NCBI GenBank assembly: GCA_030691545.1
Contig: JAUYEE010000038.1
Location: forward strand, 1 to 46,560
Direction of reading: 5' to 3'
DNA length: 46,560 nt
DNA from: a bacterium
Lineage (GTDB): Bacteria > Auribacterota > JABMQX01
Every line of letters begins with the position of its first letter. Positions within the stretch are counted from its first letter, which is position 1. This document shows, piece by piece, positions 1 to 7,721 of this stretch. Position numbers and translations under genes: made by a program. The notes beneath the pieces are model-generated. The model worked only from the letters and a program-made list of their open reading frames with translations. It was not told where the DNA came from and made no database searches.

Positions 1-158
1 CCCAGCGTATCCCGGTTCTCCCCTCTACCAATCCCGCTCCCCCGGAACTCACCCCACTGTCCCCTCAACACCCCTCAATCTCACTCGTCGCCATTGTTCC
101 CCTCCCCGCCACTCGCACGCTTGCTCGATTCCGCACGACTGTCTTGTTCGAAGGTTAC
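1..158. other. no gene seen at the left edge
   Basis: This C-rich stretch precedes the first promoter. I see no convincing coding frame, RNA gene or repeat. The open frames that cross it, on both strands, lie antisense to or out of frame with the following gene and have no ribosome site. The end of an upstream gene may lie just outside the window. Confidence 0.4.
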
Positions 159-188
159 TTGTGTTCTGGTTTGTCCGCGGCATATACT
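159..188 (+). promoter_or_regulatory. putative sigma70-type promoter of the HzsA-related gene
   Basis: TTGTGT at 159-164 and TATACT at 183-188 are separated by 18 nt. The -10 box is close to consensus and the -35 box is moderate. Transcription would begin near 195, about 60 nt before the TTG start at 254. Inferred by eye only. Confidence 0.35.
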
Positions 189-190
189 GC

Positions 191-221
191 GGGAGAGGCA
201 GGCTGGAAGCCCGCTCCACAA
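191..221 (+). repeat. 31-bp perfect direct repeat, copy 1
   Basis: These 31 bases recur without a mismatch at 337-367. The core is a REP-like palindrome (AGGCTGGAAGCCCG, loop TGGAA). A diverged third copy lies at 3077-3103. Copy 1 lies in the leader of the HzsA-related gene. Confidence 0.85.
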
Positions 222-253
222 ACTGGTGCAAACAGGAATAGGAGGGAACGAAC

Positions 254-2836
254 TTGCTGGCAACCGCAAGGAAGGCCGCATGTACGGCGGCCGTGGTAAG
301 TTACGCTCTGACCGCTCTTGCAGCGAGCGGTCCCGGGGGAGAGGCAGGCTGGAAGCCCGCTCCACAAGTCGTTGCGGTACAGGGAAACATGCCGGAGCTT
401 CTCAGGGAGTCCCTCAGCGGGCCGACGGGGGACGTGAAGGAGATTATCTTTGCCTGTCGTCAATTGAATTACGATCCACACTGGTACGCCAATTTCGCAT
501 ATTACGCGGAAGATTCGCAGCGAAAAGCGTATCGAGCGATGGGGCGTCTGTGCAAGCTCAACCTCACGACAGGCGAGCTGACCGTGCTGCTCGACGACCC
601 CGAAGGAACCGTCCGCGATCCCCAGGTTCACTATGACGGCGAGACAATCGTATTTTCCTATCGCAAAGGCGGTTCGGACAACTTCCTCCTGTATGAGATT
701 AATGCGGACGGCACAGGGCTCAGACAGCTTACGGACGGTCCCTTCGATGACATCGAGCCGACCTATCTCCCCGACGGCGGGATCATGTTCTGCTCCAATC
801 GTTGCAAACGCTGGGTGAACTGCTGGCTGACTCAGGTGGCGGTCTTGTACCGTTGCGATTCCGACGGCGGCAACATCGTTCCAGTATCCAGCAACAATGA
901 TCACGAGAACACACCCTGGCCTCTCCCGGACGGACGAGTGCTTTACCAGCGATGGGAATACGTTGACCGAAGCCAGGTGCACTATCATCACCTATGGACG
1001 ATGAATCCGGACGGGACAGCTCAGATGGTCTATTACGGGAACTTTCACCCTGGCACCGTCATGATTGATGCCAAGCCCATCCCTGGTACGGAAAGCATTG
1101 TAGCGGTTTTCTCCCCGGGCCACGGTCAGCGGGAGCATGACGGCCAGATCACGGTTGTCACCCCCAAGGCCGGGCCCGACGCACAATCGTCCGCCCGCCC
1201 CGTCAGCCGGGGGAGCAACTACCGCGACCCTTACCCGCTTTCGGAAGACTGTTTTCTCGTGGCCCAGGGGACAAGGCTGCTCTTGATGTCCGGCGCGGGA
1301 GAAACGACCGAGATTTACCGCCTGCCGGCTAACCTCGCGCAGGCTGGCGTGCAATGCCACGAGCCGCGACCCCTGCAGCCGAGGGCGCGAGAGTCGGTGA
1401 TCCCGTCGCGGGTGAACCTCCGGCAGGCTACTGGTCGGTTGATCCTCACCGACGTTTACTCAGGGCGGCGCATGGATGGTGTTCGGCGCGGCGAGATTAA
1501 GAAACTGCTTGTTCTGGAGACGCTTCCCGAGCCGATCCACTACAGCGGGGGCATGGAACCCATCAGCGCCGGCGGCACGTTCATCCTGGAGCGGATTTTG
1601 GGGACGGTACCCGTCGAGCCGGACGGTTCAGCCTACATGGAGGTTCCAGCGCTGCGCAGCCTCTTTTTTGTCGCCCTCGACGAGAACAATGACTCCGTGA
1701 AAAGAATGCAGAGCTTCTTGACGGTCATGCCTGGGGAGACAACCAGTTGCGTCGGCTGCCACGAGCCTCGTACGAGCACCCCCGTGAACGCCGTCCAGAA
1801 TCCCCTCCCAGCGCTGGGGCAGGAACCCAGCAGAATCACGCCCATTCCGGGCATTCCCGAAGTATTTGACTTCCCGCGGGATATTCAACCTATCCTTGAC
1901 AGGCACTGCATCCGCTGCCACGGATACGAAGCGGGCGACGACGGTGAACCTCTATCAGGCGGTGTTATTTTGACCGGAGACCGCGGACCCATCTACTCTC
2001 ATAGCTACTACTCTCTGACCGTCTGGGGTCAGATTGCGGATGGGCGCAATGAACCGGTGAGTAATCGTCCGCCCAGGTCAATCGGCGCCGCGGTCAGCCC
2101 CTTGATGAAGAAGTTCGACGGCAGTCACTACGGCGCCGAGGCGACACCCCACGAGCTCGATATGATTCGTTATTGGATCGAGTCCGGAGCGCCTTATCCG
2201 GGCACATACGCGGCGGTGGGCAGCGGGATGATTGGCGGTTACCACGAGAACAATCAGGACACTTCCGACCTTAAGTGGCCCGCTACGGTTTCGGCCGCAG
2301 CGGCCATAAAGAAGCGCTGTGCAGCCTGCCACGACCGATTCCTCCCCTTGCCTTTGGCGCTATCTGACAACCGGAAGACGCCTCCCCGAGACAATCGCCC
2401 CGGATATGTGCCGCGTCACAACGTCTTCAATCTCTCCCGTCCGCAGAAGTCGCTGATGTTGCTGGCGCCCTTGTCAAAGAGCGCTGGCGGCTACGCCCTC
2501 TGCAGGCCCATAGGCGAGTCCAACGGGCCATCCACCTCATTCGCCGTGTTTGGAGATACCGAGGACCCGGATTACCGCACCATTTTCACGCTTTGCGAGA
2601 CTGGCAAGAGTCATCTCGACCGTGTGACGCGATTTGACATGCCCGGATTTCGTCCGCAGCCCTCGTACGTTCGCGAGATGAAACGGTTCGGCATCCTTCC
2701 TTGGGAACTCCCGGCGGATGCTGAGATCAATGTTTATGCGACCGACCAAGCGTACTGGCGCTCGCTGTGGTGGCAACCGCAGAACATCGTCGAGTCGGCC
2801 CGGCGGTCCGCGCAGGGCGTCTTTACCCAGAACTGA
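254..2836 (+). CDS. HzsA-related exported propeller-cytochrome c protein
   Basis: An 860-residue protein of the HzsA-related family, named for similarity to the middle domain of the hydrazine synthase alpha subunit. A signal peptide (about residues 1-24) precedes a TolB-like beta-propeller half with repeated D-G-x-I/V blades. Three c-type haem motifs follow: CVGCH at about 499, CIRCH at about 552 and CAACH at about 689. The arrangement predicts a periplasmic redox protein. Such paralogs occur in PVC bacteria that are not anammox organisms, so hydrazine synthesis should not be assumed. The TTG start is preceded by AGGAGGG (240-246) at 7 nt and gives a proper signal peptide. Residues 29-38 are encoded by the second copy of a 31-bp repeat whose first copy lies upstream of the gene. 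No HzsB or HzsC homolog is nearby, so the partner and substrate are unknown. Confidence 0.85.
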   Translation: MLATARKAACTAAVVSYALTALAASGPGGEAGWKPAPQVVAVQGNMPELLRESLSGPTGDVKEIIFACRQLNYDPHWYANFAYYAEDSQRKAYRAMGRLCKLNLTTGELTVLLDDPEGTVRDPQVHYDGETIVFSYRKGGSDNFLLYEINADGTGLRQLTDGPFDDIEPTYLPDGGIMFCSNRCKRWVNCWLTQVAVLYRCDSDGGNIVPVSSNNDHENTPWPLPDGRVLYQRWEYVDRSQVHYHHLWTMNPDGTAQMVYYGNFHPGTVMIDAKPIPGTESIVAVFSPGHGQREHDGQITVVTPKAGPDAQSSARPVSRGSNYRDPYPLSEDCFLVAQGTRLLLMSGAGETTEIYRLPANLAQAGVQCHEPRPLQPRARESVIPSRVNLRQATGRLILTDVYSGRRMDGVRRGEIKKLLVLETLPEPIHYSGGMEPISAGGTFILERILGTVPVEPDGSAYMEVPALRSLFFVALDENNDSVKRMQSFLTVMPGETTSCVGCHEPRTSTPVNAVQNPLPALGQEPSRITPIPGIPEVFDFPRDIQPILDRHCIRCHGYEAGDDGEPLSGGVILTGDRGPIYSHSYYSLTVWGQIADGRNEPVSNRPPRSIGAAVSPLMKKFDGSHYGAEATPHELDMIRYWIESGAPYPGTYAAVGSGMIGGYHENNQDTSDLKWPATVSAAAAIKKRCAACHDRFLPLPLALSDNRKTPPRDNRPGYVPRHNVFNLSRPQKSLMLLAPLSKSAGGYALCRPIGESNGPSTSFAVFGDTEDPDYRTIFTLCETGKSHLDRVTRFDMPGFRPQPSYVREMKRFGILPWELPADAEINVYATDQAYWRSLWWQPQNIVESARRSAQGVFTQN
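337..367 (+). repeat. 31-bp perfect direct repeat, copy 2 (inside CDS)
   Basis: Identical to 191-221. It lies in the coding sequence just after the signal peptide of the HzsA-related protein and encodes part of its mature N-terminus (G-W-K-P-A-P). The two copies straddle the start codon. Confidence 0.85.
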
Positions 2837-2944
2837 TTCCTTCCTCTGTGGGACAGGGTGACAACCTGTCGCGCGCAGTGTCCCTTGCCTGTGAAGTGGT
2901 TTGGGCCTGTGCGGGACATCGAGGTGGTATGGGCATCCTGCAGC

Positions 2945-2966
2945 GTAGCGCAGGCGTCCCGCCTGC
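2945..2966 (+). repeat. REP-like palindrome (loop GTCCC)
   Basis: A 22-nt element, GTAGC followed by GCAGGC-GTCCC-GCCTGC. Near-identical copies occur at 4470-4491, 13218-13239 (inverted) and 38027-38048. It lies between the HzsA-related and TPR genes. Confidence 0.8.
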
Positions 2967-2988
2967 ATTGTCACGCCGGTGAACGATA

Positions 2989-3017
2989 TTGACAGGTGGA
3001 GGCTGCTCGTTTACCCT
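2989..3017 (+). promoter_or_regulatory. putative promoter of the TPR gene
   Basis: A perfect TTGACA (2989-2994), 17-nt spacing and TACCCT (3012-3017). The -10 box is weak. Its position makes an earlier start near 2996 impossible and fits the start chosen at 3128. Confidence 0.4.
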
Positions 3018-3076
3018 TTGATGGCAGCCATGTTCCGGTTGCGAAGTCTCGCGGCATGGGCTTCATTTCACCTACC

Positions 3077-3103
3077 GGGGCAGGCTGGAAGCCAGCATCA
3101 CAA
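3077..3103 (+). repeat. diverged copy of the CAGGCTGGAAGCC repeat
   Basis: Matches the core of the 31-bp repeat at 191-221 and 337-367, with changes in the right arm. It lies in the leader of the TPR gene, just before its ribosome site. Confidence 0.65.
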
Positions 3104-3127
3104 GGATTTCTAAGAAAGGAAGCAACA

Positions 3128-4387
3128 ATGATAAAGATTTTTGGGCCAGTCGTGATTCTCTCGTCCGTTCTCCTTCTCGTCGAGCTGTCGTCGTCGTACG
3201 CGGAGACCGGCGGCCCCGCGGTGGGCCCCCCCACAATCCTCCCGGAGCGATCGGAGCCCCCGCCTGTCCTTCCCCAGCCCTATCGCAAGCCTCTGCCGAT
3301 CAAGGGCGGGAACTACTACCACGAGCTCGCCGAGGTTCACAAGAAGTATGGAGCTTACGACAAGGCGATCGAGATGCTCGAGATAGCCATCGAAAAGGAG
3401 ACTGAACCCGCGAACAAACTGCGCTTTTACGAGTCCCTGGGCGAGGCGTACGAGCTCGCTGGAAAGCCAAAAGAAGCCACCGAACAGATTAAGAAAGCTC
3501 TCGCCTCCGCCCAAACATTGGATGAAAAATGCCGGTACAATAACATCCTGGGGAGGACCCTTGAGGCGGCCGGCGACCTCGAAGAAGCCAAAAAAGCGTA
3601 CCAGTTCGTTGTCGCCAACGCGACCCGGGACGCAGTGAAACGCGCCGCCCAGGCGAGCCTCTATCGGCTACTCCAACGGTCGGGGCAACTCAGCAAGTTC
3701 ATCGCCGACCTTGAGAAACAACTCGAGCAGAATCCGGCCGACCAGCCGGCACTCGAGTCCCTCGCCGAAATTTACAACTCCGTCGTTCGTGACCCCGCCA
3801 GCGCGCTCCGCGCCTATGAGCGTCTTGCCAGGTTGAACCCCAAAGACACCGCGACCCTCAACCGGCTCGTTTACCTCTATCAGGTCAACAAGGAGTACGA
3901 AAAAGCAGCGGAAGTCTATCAGAAAATCATCGAGGCCTCCCCGCCTGTCAACCGGAACTACTACTACCAGCATGTTAGCCGGATGTACATGCTCGCCGGC
4001 AAGAAAGACGAGGCGGTCCAGTGGGCAGAGAAATCACTTTCGGAGGGCGGAACTCGTCCTTACAACTACCTCTCCGTCGCCCAGGTTTACCTCCAGAACA
4101 ACATGGTCGAGGAGGCGCTTCAGCTTTACAGCAAGGCGGACGAAGCGTGCCAGAGTCCCATTGAAAAGCATCAGCTCGCCGTTCGCTTCGCTGACCTCTT
4201 CGCCCGCAGCGGCAAGGAGGATAAAGCCGAAGAGCTCTACAAGCTTGTTCTTCAAGAAGGGACCGTGGAATCCCTCAAAGCGCAGGCCCGGTCCAAACTC
4301 ATCTCCCTTTACCGCCAGCAGGGGAAAGAAGACGAGATCAAGAAACTCACAGGAGAACAGGGGGGCAGTCCAGAACCTCCCAAGTGA
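3128..4387 (+). CDS. exported TPR-repeat protein
   Basis: A 419-residue protein with a signal peptide (MIKIFGPVVIL..., cleaved near SSYA, about residue 25). A proline-rich linker follows, then about eight to nine tetratricopeptide repeats covering most of the chain (for example YDKAIEMLEIAIEKE, YEKAAEVYQKII, VEEALQLYSKA). The charged C-terminal tail is short. TPR arrays are protein-interaction scaffolds and this one should work in the periplasm or on the outer surface. The ATG at 3128 is preceded by AAAGGAAG. A longer frame to about 2996 would run through the promoter and a repeat, so it is rejected. The gene faces hom across a repeat-filled gap. The partner is unknown. Confidence 0.8.
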   Translation: MIKIFGPVVILSSVLLLVELSSSYAETGGPAVGPPTILPERSEPPPVLPQPYRKPLPIKGGNYYHELAEVHKKYGAYDKAIEMLEIAIEKETEPANKLRFYESLGEAYELAGKPKEATEQIKKALASAQTLDEKCRYNNILGRTLEAAGDLEEAKKAYQFVVANATRDAVKRAAQASLYRLLQRSGQLSKFIADLEKQLEQNPADQPALESLAEIYNSVVRDPASALRAYERLARLNPKDTATLNRLVYLYQVNKEYEKAAEVYQKIIEASPPVNRNYYYQHVSRMYMLAGKKDEAVQWAEKSLSEGGTRPYNYLSVAQVYLQNNMVEEALQLYSKADEACQSPIEKHQLAVRFADLFARSGKEDKAEELYKLVLQEGTVESLKAQARSKLISLYRQQGKEDEIKKLTGEQGGSPEPPK

Positions 4388-4416
4388 TCCCCGCCCATGC
4401 GGAGTTCGAGGGGAAT

Positions 4417-4442
4417 ACAGGAGACAGTAGACAGAAGACAGG
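4417..4442 (+). repeat. short periodic repeat (ACAG family)
   Basis: ACAGGAGACAGTAGACAGAAG and following bases form a run of ACAG-centred units of 7-8 nt in the convergent gap between the TPR gene and hom. Similar periodic units of other families occupy other gaps in this window. Confidence 0.55.
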
Positions 4443-4469
4443 CGCCCCCCACTTGCGCGGGGTTCCCCT

Positions 4470-4491
4470 GTAGCGCAGGCGTCTCGCCTGC
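4470..4491 (+). repeat. REP-like palindrome (loop GTCTC)
   Basis: GTAGC plus GCAGGC-GTCTC-GCCTGC, the same family as 2945-2966 and 38027-38048. It lies in the gap between two convergent genes. Confidence 0.8.
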
Positions 4492-4506
4492 CTCTCACCT
4501 CCGTGT

Positions 4507-4563
4507 CCTTCGTGTGCTTCGTGGTGAACAGCATTGGTTTTCTCAACACGAAGCACACGAAGG
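4507..4563. repeat. long hairpin made of CTTCGTG direct repeats
   Basis: The 20-nt arm 4507-4526 (CCTTCGTGTGCTTCGTGGTG) pairs with 4544-4563 with one mismatch around a 17-nt loop. Each arm contains CTTCGTG twice. A one-armed copy lies at 27271-27300. It sits between convergent genes and could act as a bidirectional transcription stop, but has no T run. Confidence 0.7.
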
Positions 4564-4640
4564 AATCAGAGAACGAAGCGCTTGATCCCGTTCTTTAGCC
4601 TGAGAACGTTGAAGTTGACCAGCAGAGCTGGGCGCCGCGT

Positions 4641-5939
4641 CTATTCGCCCCCTTCAATGCGGATCATGACGGACTTGTCCTTGACCACATCGAGGGAGTC
4701 AATCTTCGATAGAGCTGCTCGAATGGATGCTTCCTTTGCAGAGTGGGTTAACGCCATGATGGGGACGGCGCTCTCCGCGTGGCGCTCTCTCTGCGTCACA
4801 GCCGAAATACTGATGTTGTTCTCTCCGAGGATGGCGCTGATTTTTGCCAGAACACCTGGCCGGTCAATCACCGTGAACCGCAGATAATACCGCGTTTCAA
4901 TCTCCTCCATGGGAACCAGGCGCTTCGCCATCGCCACCTCCGGGAGCGATGATACCCTCTTTCTGGCAGCGCTTTTGATGTTACGGCCAATGTCCACGAT
5001 GTCAGCCACGACTGCTGACGCCGTCGGCTTTTGCCCGGCTCCCGCTCCGTAGAACATCATCTCCCCGGCGTAATCTCCGACCACATAGATGGCGTTGAAA
5101 ACCCCCCAGACGTCCGCCAGAGGATGGTCTCCCGGAACCAGCGCCGGATGCACCCGCGCTTGCACCCAGTCCGCCCCAAACTTCGCGATCGCCAGCAACT
5201 TCACCGAGTACCCCAGTTCCGCCGCATACGCGATGTCCTTTTGCGTGATGTGCGTGATGCCCTCCACGTAAATCTCGTCCACGTCAATCCAGCTATTTGC
5301 CGCAAGCGACGCCAGAATCGCTAACTTCTGCGCCGAATCCGTGCCGTTGACATCGAAAGAGGGGTCCGCTTCCGCATATCCCTTTCGTTTTGCCTCCTCC
5401 AGCGCTGCGGAGAAACTCAGCTCGTCCTGCTGCATTCTCGTGAGAATGTAGTTGGAAGTCCCATTCACAATCCCGTCAATGGAGAGGATATTGTTCGGCG
5501 TCAGCGATTCCCTCAGCGACTTGATGATCGGAATGCATCCGCCGACGCTTGCCTCGTACAACACCTCCACGTTATGTTCCCTCGCCGTCTCAAAAATCTC
5601 CAGGCCGTGCTTGGACAAGACCGCCTTATTCGCCGTCACCACGTGCTTGCCGTTCCGCAGAGCCGTGAGAATATACTCCCTTGCCGGACTCAGTCCTCCG
5701 ATCAGTTCCACCACGATGTCAACGGATTGGTCGTGAACGATTTTGCAGGCATCCGTCGTCAAGAGGGATGCATCGAGCTTCACATCGCGCTCTCGCTTGA
5801 GGTCAATATCCGCCACCCGGGCTAACTCTAACCGGATTCCCGTTCTCTGGGCGATCAGCTCGCCATTCGAGAGGATGTTCTTCACGACGCCGGTCCCGAC
5901 CGTGCCGAAACCGATCAGTCCAACTCGTATTTTCTTCAT
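4641..5939 (-). CDS. hom: homoserine dehydrogenase
   Basis: A 432-residue enzyme that reduces aspartate semialdehyde to homoserine with NAD(P)H, the branch point to threonine and methionine. The Rossmann motif GFGTVGTGV lies near residues 8-16. The family signatures VTANKAVLS, GIVNGTSNYIL and EADPSFDVNGTDSAQKLAIL are present. A C-terminal ACT domain (about 350-425) predicts feedback control, in this family usually by threonine. The length is normal for the ACT-bearing class. The ATG at 5939 follows AGGAGAGGCG; a longer frame to 5999 lacks support and would begin at the promoter. The gene stands alone and is divergent from the DUF401 permease. Confidence 0.95.
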   Translation of the reverse strand: MKKIRVGLIGFGTVGTGVVKNILSNGELIAQRTGIRLELARVADIDLKRERDVKLDASLLTTDACKIVHDQSVDIVVELIGGLSPAREYILTALRNGKHVVTANKAVLSKHGLEIFETAREHNVEVLYEASVGGCIPIIKSLRESLTPNNILSIDGIVNGTSNYILTRMQQDELSFSAALEEAKRKGYAEADPSFDVNGTDSAQKLAILASLAANSWIDVDEIYVEGITHITQKDIAYAAELGYSVKLLAIAKFGADWVQARVHPALVPGDHPLADVWGVFNAIYVVGDYAGEMMFYGAGAGQKPTASAVVADIVDIGRNIKSAARKRVSSLPEVAMAKRLVPMEEIETRYYLRFTVIDRPGVLAKISAILGENNISISAVTQRERHAESAVPIMALTHSAKEASIRAALSKIDSLDVVKDKSVMIRIEGGE

Positions 5940-5988
5940 CGCCTCTCCTGAGTGTGTCCGTGGCATCTTCTCTTCGTGAAACGAAGTG

Positions 5989-6018
5989 ATAATGAGCATG
6001 AGGACGGCTGCCTGTCAA
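5989..6018 (-). promoter_or_regulatory. putative promoter of hom
   Basis: On the minus strand, TTGACA (6018-6013), 18-nt spacing and CATTAT (5994-5989). It leaves a leader of about 45 nt containing a small hairpin, CTTCGT-GAA-ACGAAG (5971-5985). Confidence 0.5.
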
Positions 6019-6029
6019 CGGCTTTGTGA

Positions 6030-6058
6030 TTGACACCTCTCGCCCCCTGTGATAGCGT
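6030..6058 (+). promoter_or_regulatory. putative promoter of the DUF401 permease
   Basis: TTGACA (6030-6035), 17-nt spacing and TAGCGT (6053-6058). The -35 box is perfect and the -10 box weak. It lies back to back with the hom promoter and overlaps the GTG at 6049, so that codon cannot be the start. Confidence 0.45.
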
Positions 6059-6108
6059 TCGCGGCAATTCCGTGCGGATTCGCTTCCCAACCTGTTCACA
6101 GGTTTCCC

Positions 6109-7437
6109 ATGCCCGGTTTGGTCAAGATTTTAGCTGCGTTTGTTGCTATCGTCTGGATGGTCCGAAAGAAGGTCCAGCTTGGGACCGCCATGCTCCTCGG
6201 TTCCATCGTGCTGATTCTCCTCACCTGGCTGGGGCACGCCGTTCTCAGTTCCCCGGTGACCATCCCCCTTCGCGATTTGCCGTTCATCCTCCTCAACGCC
6301 GTTTGGGACTCCTCTTCCAGGGACCCGGCGTCCATTCTAAAACTCATTGGCGTGATCGTCCTTGTCCTCATCCTCAGTCACTGCCTTGACAAGACCGGCC
6401 AGATGAATCGAATCCTGGAGTCGTTTCAGGCACTTGTCGGGGATGTTCGCATCGTCTTGATAACCCTCCCCGCCCTTATCGGGCTGCTCCCCATGCCCGG
6501 GGGGGCCGTGTTTTCCGCCCCCATGGTCGAAGCCGCTCAGAAGGGCATTAACATCCCCCCCAACCAGAAGACCCTCATCAACTACTGGTTTCGCCACATC
6601 TGGGAATACTCCTGGCCCCTGTATCCGGGACTTCTCTTAGCGGCTGAACTGGGGAGAGAATCAGGCTGGAACCTGTCCGTCTTCAAACTGGCCGCTATCC
6701 AATCGCCTCTCACTGCCGCCGCGCTGATCGGCGGAATTCTCTTCTTCATCCGGAACATCCCCCGCACCTCGCCTCACCGAAACCAGGACCCCCTGAATGC
6801 TCGCCTCTCGACTCTCGCGGTTGACATCTCTCCCATCGGGGTCATCATCATCCTCGTCATCCTTCTCACGACCGCCTTCGCTCTGGAATCCAAGAGTAGC
6901 CTTCTGCTTTCCCTCGTCGCGGCTATCCTCCTCACACTTGCCCTCAGCACCTTGAAAAAGCAAATGCCACCGGTCGCCGTCCTGAAAAGCATCTCGGTGG
7001 CACGCATCCTCGCGCTGGTCTATGTTATCGCCGCACTAATGGTTTTCCGGGAAACCATCGAGCAAAGCCGCTCCGTCAACGAAATCTCCGTTATGATGAA
7101 AACCTACAACGTGCCCCTCTTTCCCTTCGTGGTGCTTCTGTCCTTCATCAGCGGACTTGTGATGGGTTTGACCATGGCGTATATCGGCATCGTCTTTCCG
7201 ATTCTAATGCCCTTACTTCTTCAAGTCCACGCGGACCCTCTCCCTTACCTCGTGCTCGCTTTTGGGTCAGGCTTTATCGGCGTCCTTTTCTCGCCGGTGC
7301 ACGTCTGCCTCATCCTGACGCACGAATACTTCACGTCGGACTTTACCCCGGTTTACAGGAAGATGATTGTCCCCGCTCTCATCATCTTCGCAACGCTCAT
7401 CGCGCTGTTCTTTGTCCTTTCCCTGACGCCGCGGTAG
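6109..7437 (+). CDS. DUF401-family integral membrane permease
   Basis: A 442-residue, very hydrophobic protein with about eleven to twelve membrane helices. Sequence such as LPALIGLLPMPGGAVFSAPMV and LGLLPMPGG-type loops, together with the ending (GFIGVLFSPVHVCLILTHEYF), match the DUF401 family. That family is related to the ion-transporter superfamily that includes gluconate and dicarboxylate carriers. The substrate is unknown and no neighbouring gene suggests one. The ATG at 6109 is chosen because the upstream GTG (6049) lies within the promoter. The ribosome site is weak (CAGG, about 10 nt upstream). Confidence 0.8.
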   Translation: MPGLVKILAAFVAIVWMVRKKVQLGTAMLLGSIVLILLTWLGHAVLSSPVTIPLRDLPFILLNAVWDSSSRDPASILKLIGVIVLVLILSHCLDKTGQMNRILESFQALVGDVRIVLITLPALIGLLPMPGGAVFSAPMVEAAQKGINIPPNQKTLINYWFRHIWEYSWPLYPGLLLAAELGRESGWNLSVFKLAAIQSPLTAAALIGGILFFIRNIPRTSPHRNQDPLNARLSTLAVDISPIGVIIILVILLTTAFALESKSSLLLSLVAAILLTLALSTLKKQMPPVAVLKSISVARILALVYVIAALMVFRETIEQSRSVNEISVMMKTYNVPLFPFVVLLSFISGLVMGLTMAYIGIVFPILMPLLLQVHADPLPYLVLAFGSGFIGVLFSPVHVCLILTHEYFTSDFTPVYRKMIVPALIIFATLIALFFVLSLTPR

Positions 7438-7542
7438 ACGCCGCATCCCGCCCTATCGCTGAGTAGGCGGCTTCGCAAATACGGTGATAAACTCCCGATG
7501 GTACTCGGGGTCACACGACCCACTCACAAAAGCGCCAGTGTA

Positions 7543-7688
7543 TGCCGGGCTTTAGCCGGCACTCCCTCTTAGCCACCGACTTCAGCCGGTGGTAGCCACG
7601 GTCCAGGCCCCTCATGCCAGCTGGCTTCAGCCGGGCTTCTCGACCAAATGGATTCATCCACAATACGTGACCGAACTCACGAAACAGA
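7543..7688 (+). repeat. three-hairpin dispersed repeat, copy 1
   Basis: Contains GCCGGGCTTTAGCCGGC, then CACCGACTTCAGCCGGTGG, then GGCTTCAGCCGGGCTTCTCG, then a conserved unstructured tail with GGATTCATCC and ATACGTGACCG. The whole unit recurs in the same orientation at 14259-14408. A further palindrome with loop TGGAA follows at 7696-7710. The unit fills the gap between convergent genes and encodes nothing. Confidence 0.8.
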
Positions 7689-7721
7689 GTGCTGGGCGGC
7701 TGGAAGCCGCTGCTGTAACTT

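Noticed and set aside
254..2836. Reading the first gene as true hydrazine synthase and the organism as an anammox bacterium
   Set aside because: No other subunits or nitrogen redox genes are present, and HzsA-related proteins are widespread outside anammox bacteria.
4501..4563. CRISPR array
   Set aside because: Repeat units are only 7-12 nt, spacers are not of constant length, arms are inverted, and no cas gene is in the window.
4397..4585. Short frames reading H-E-A-H-E-G type peptides in gaps
   Set aside because: They are translations of periodic repeats, not genes. The same holds at 27082-27315.
5940..6012. Threonine/methionine riboswitch or attenuator before hom
   Set aside because: The leader is only about 45 nt with one small hairpin and no leader peptide.
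6049..6108. GTG start for the DUF401 permease
   Set aside because: It lies inside the predicted -10 region; ATG 6109 begins directly at the first membrane helix.
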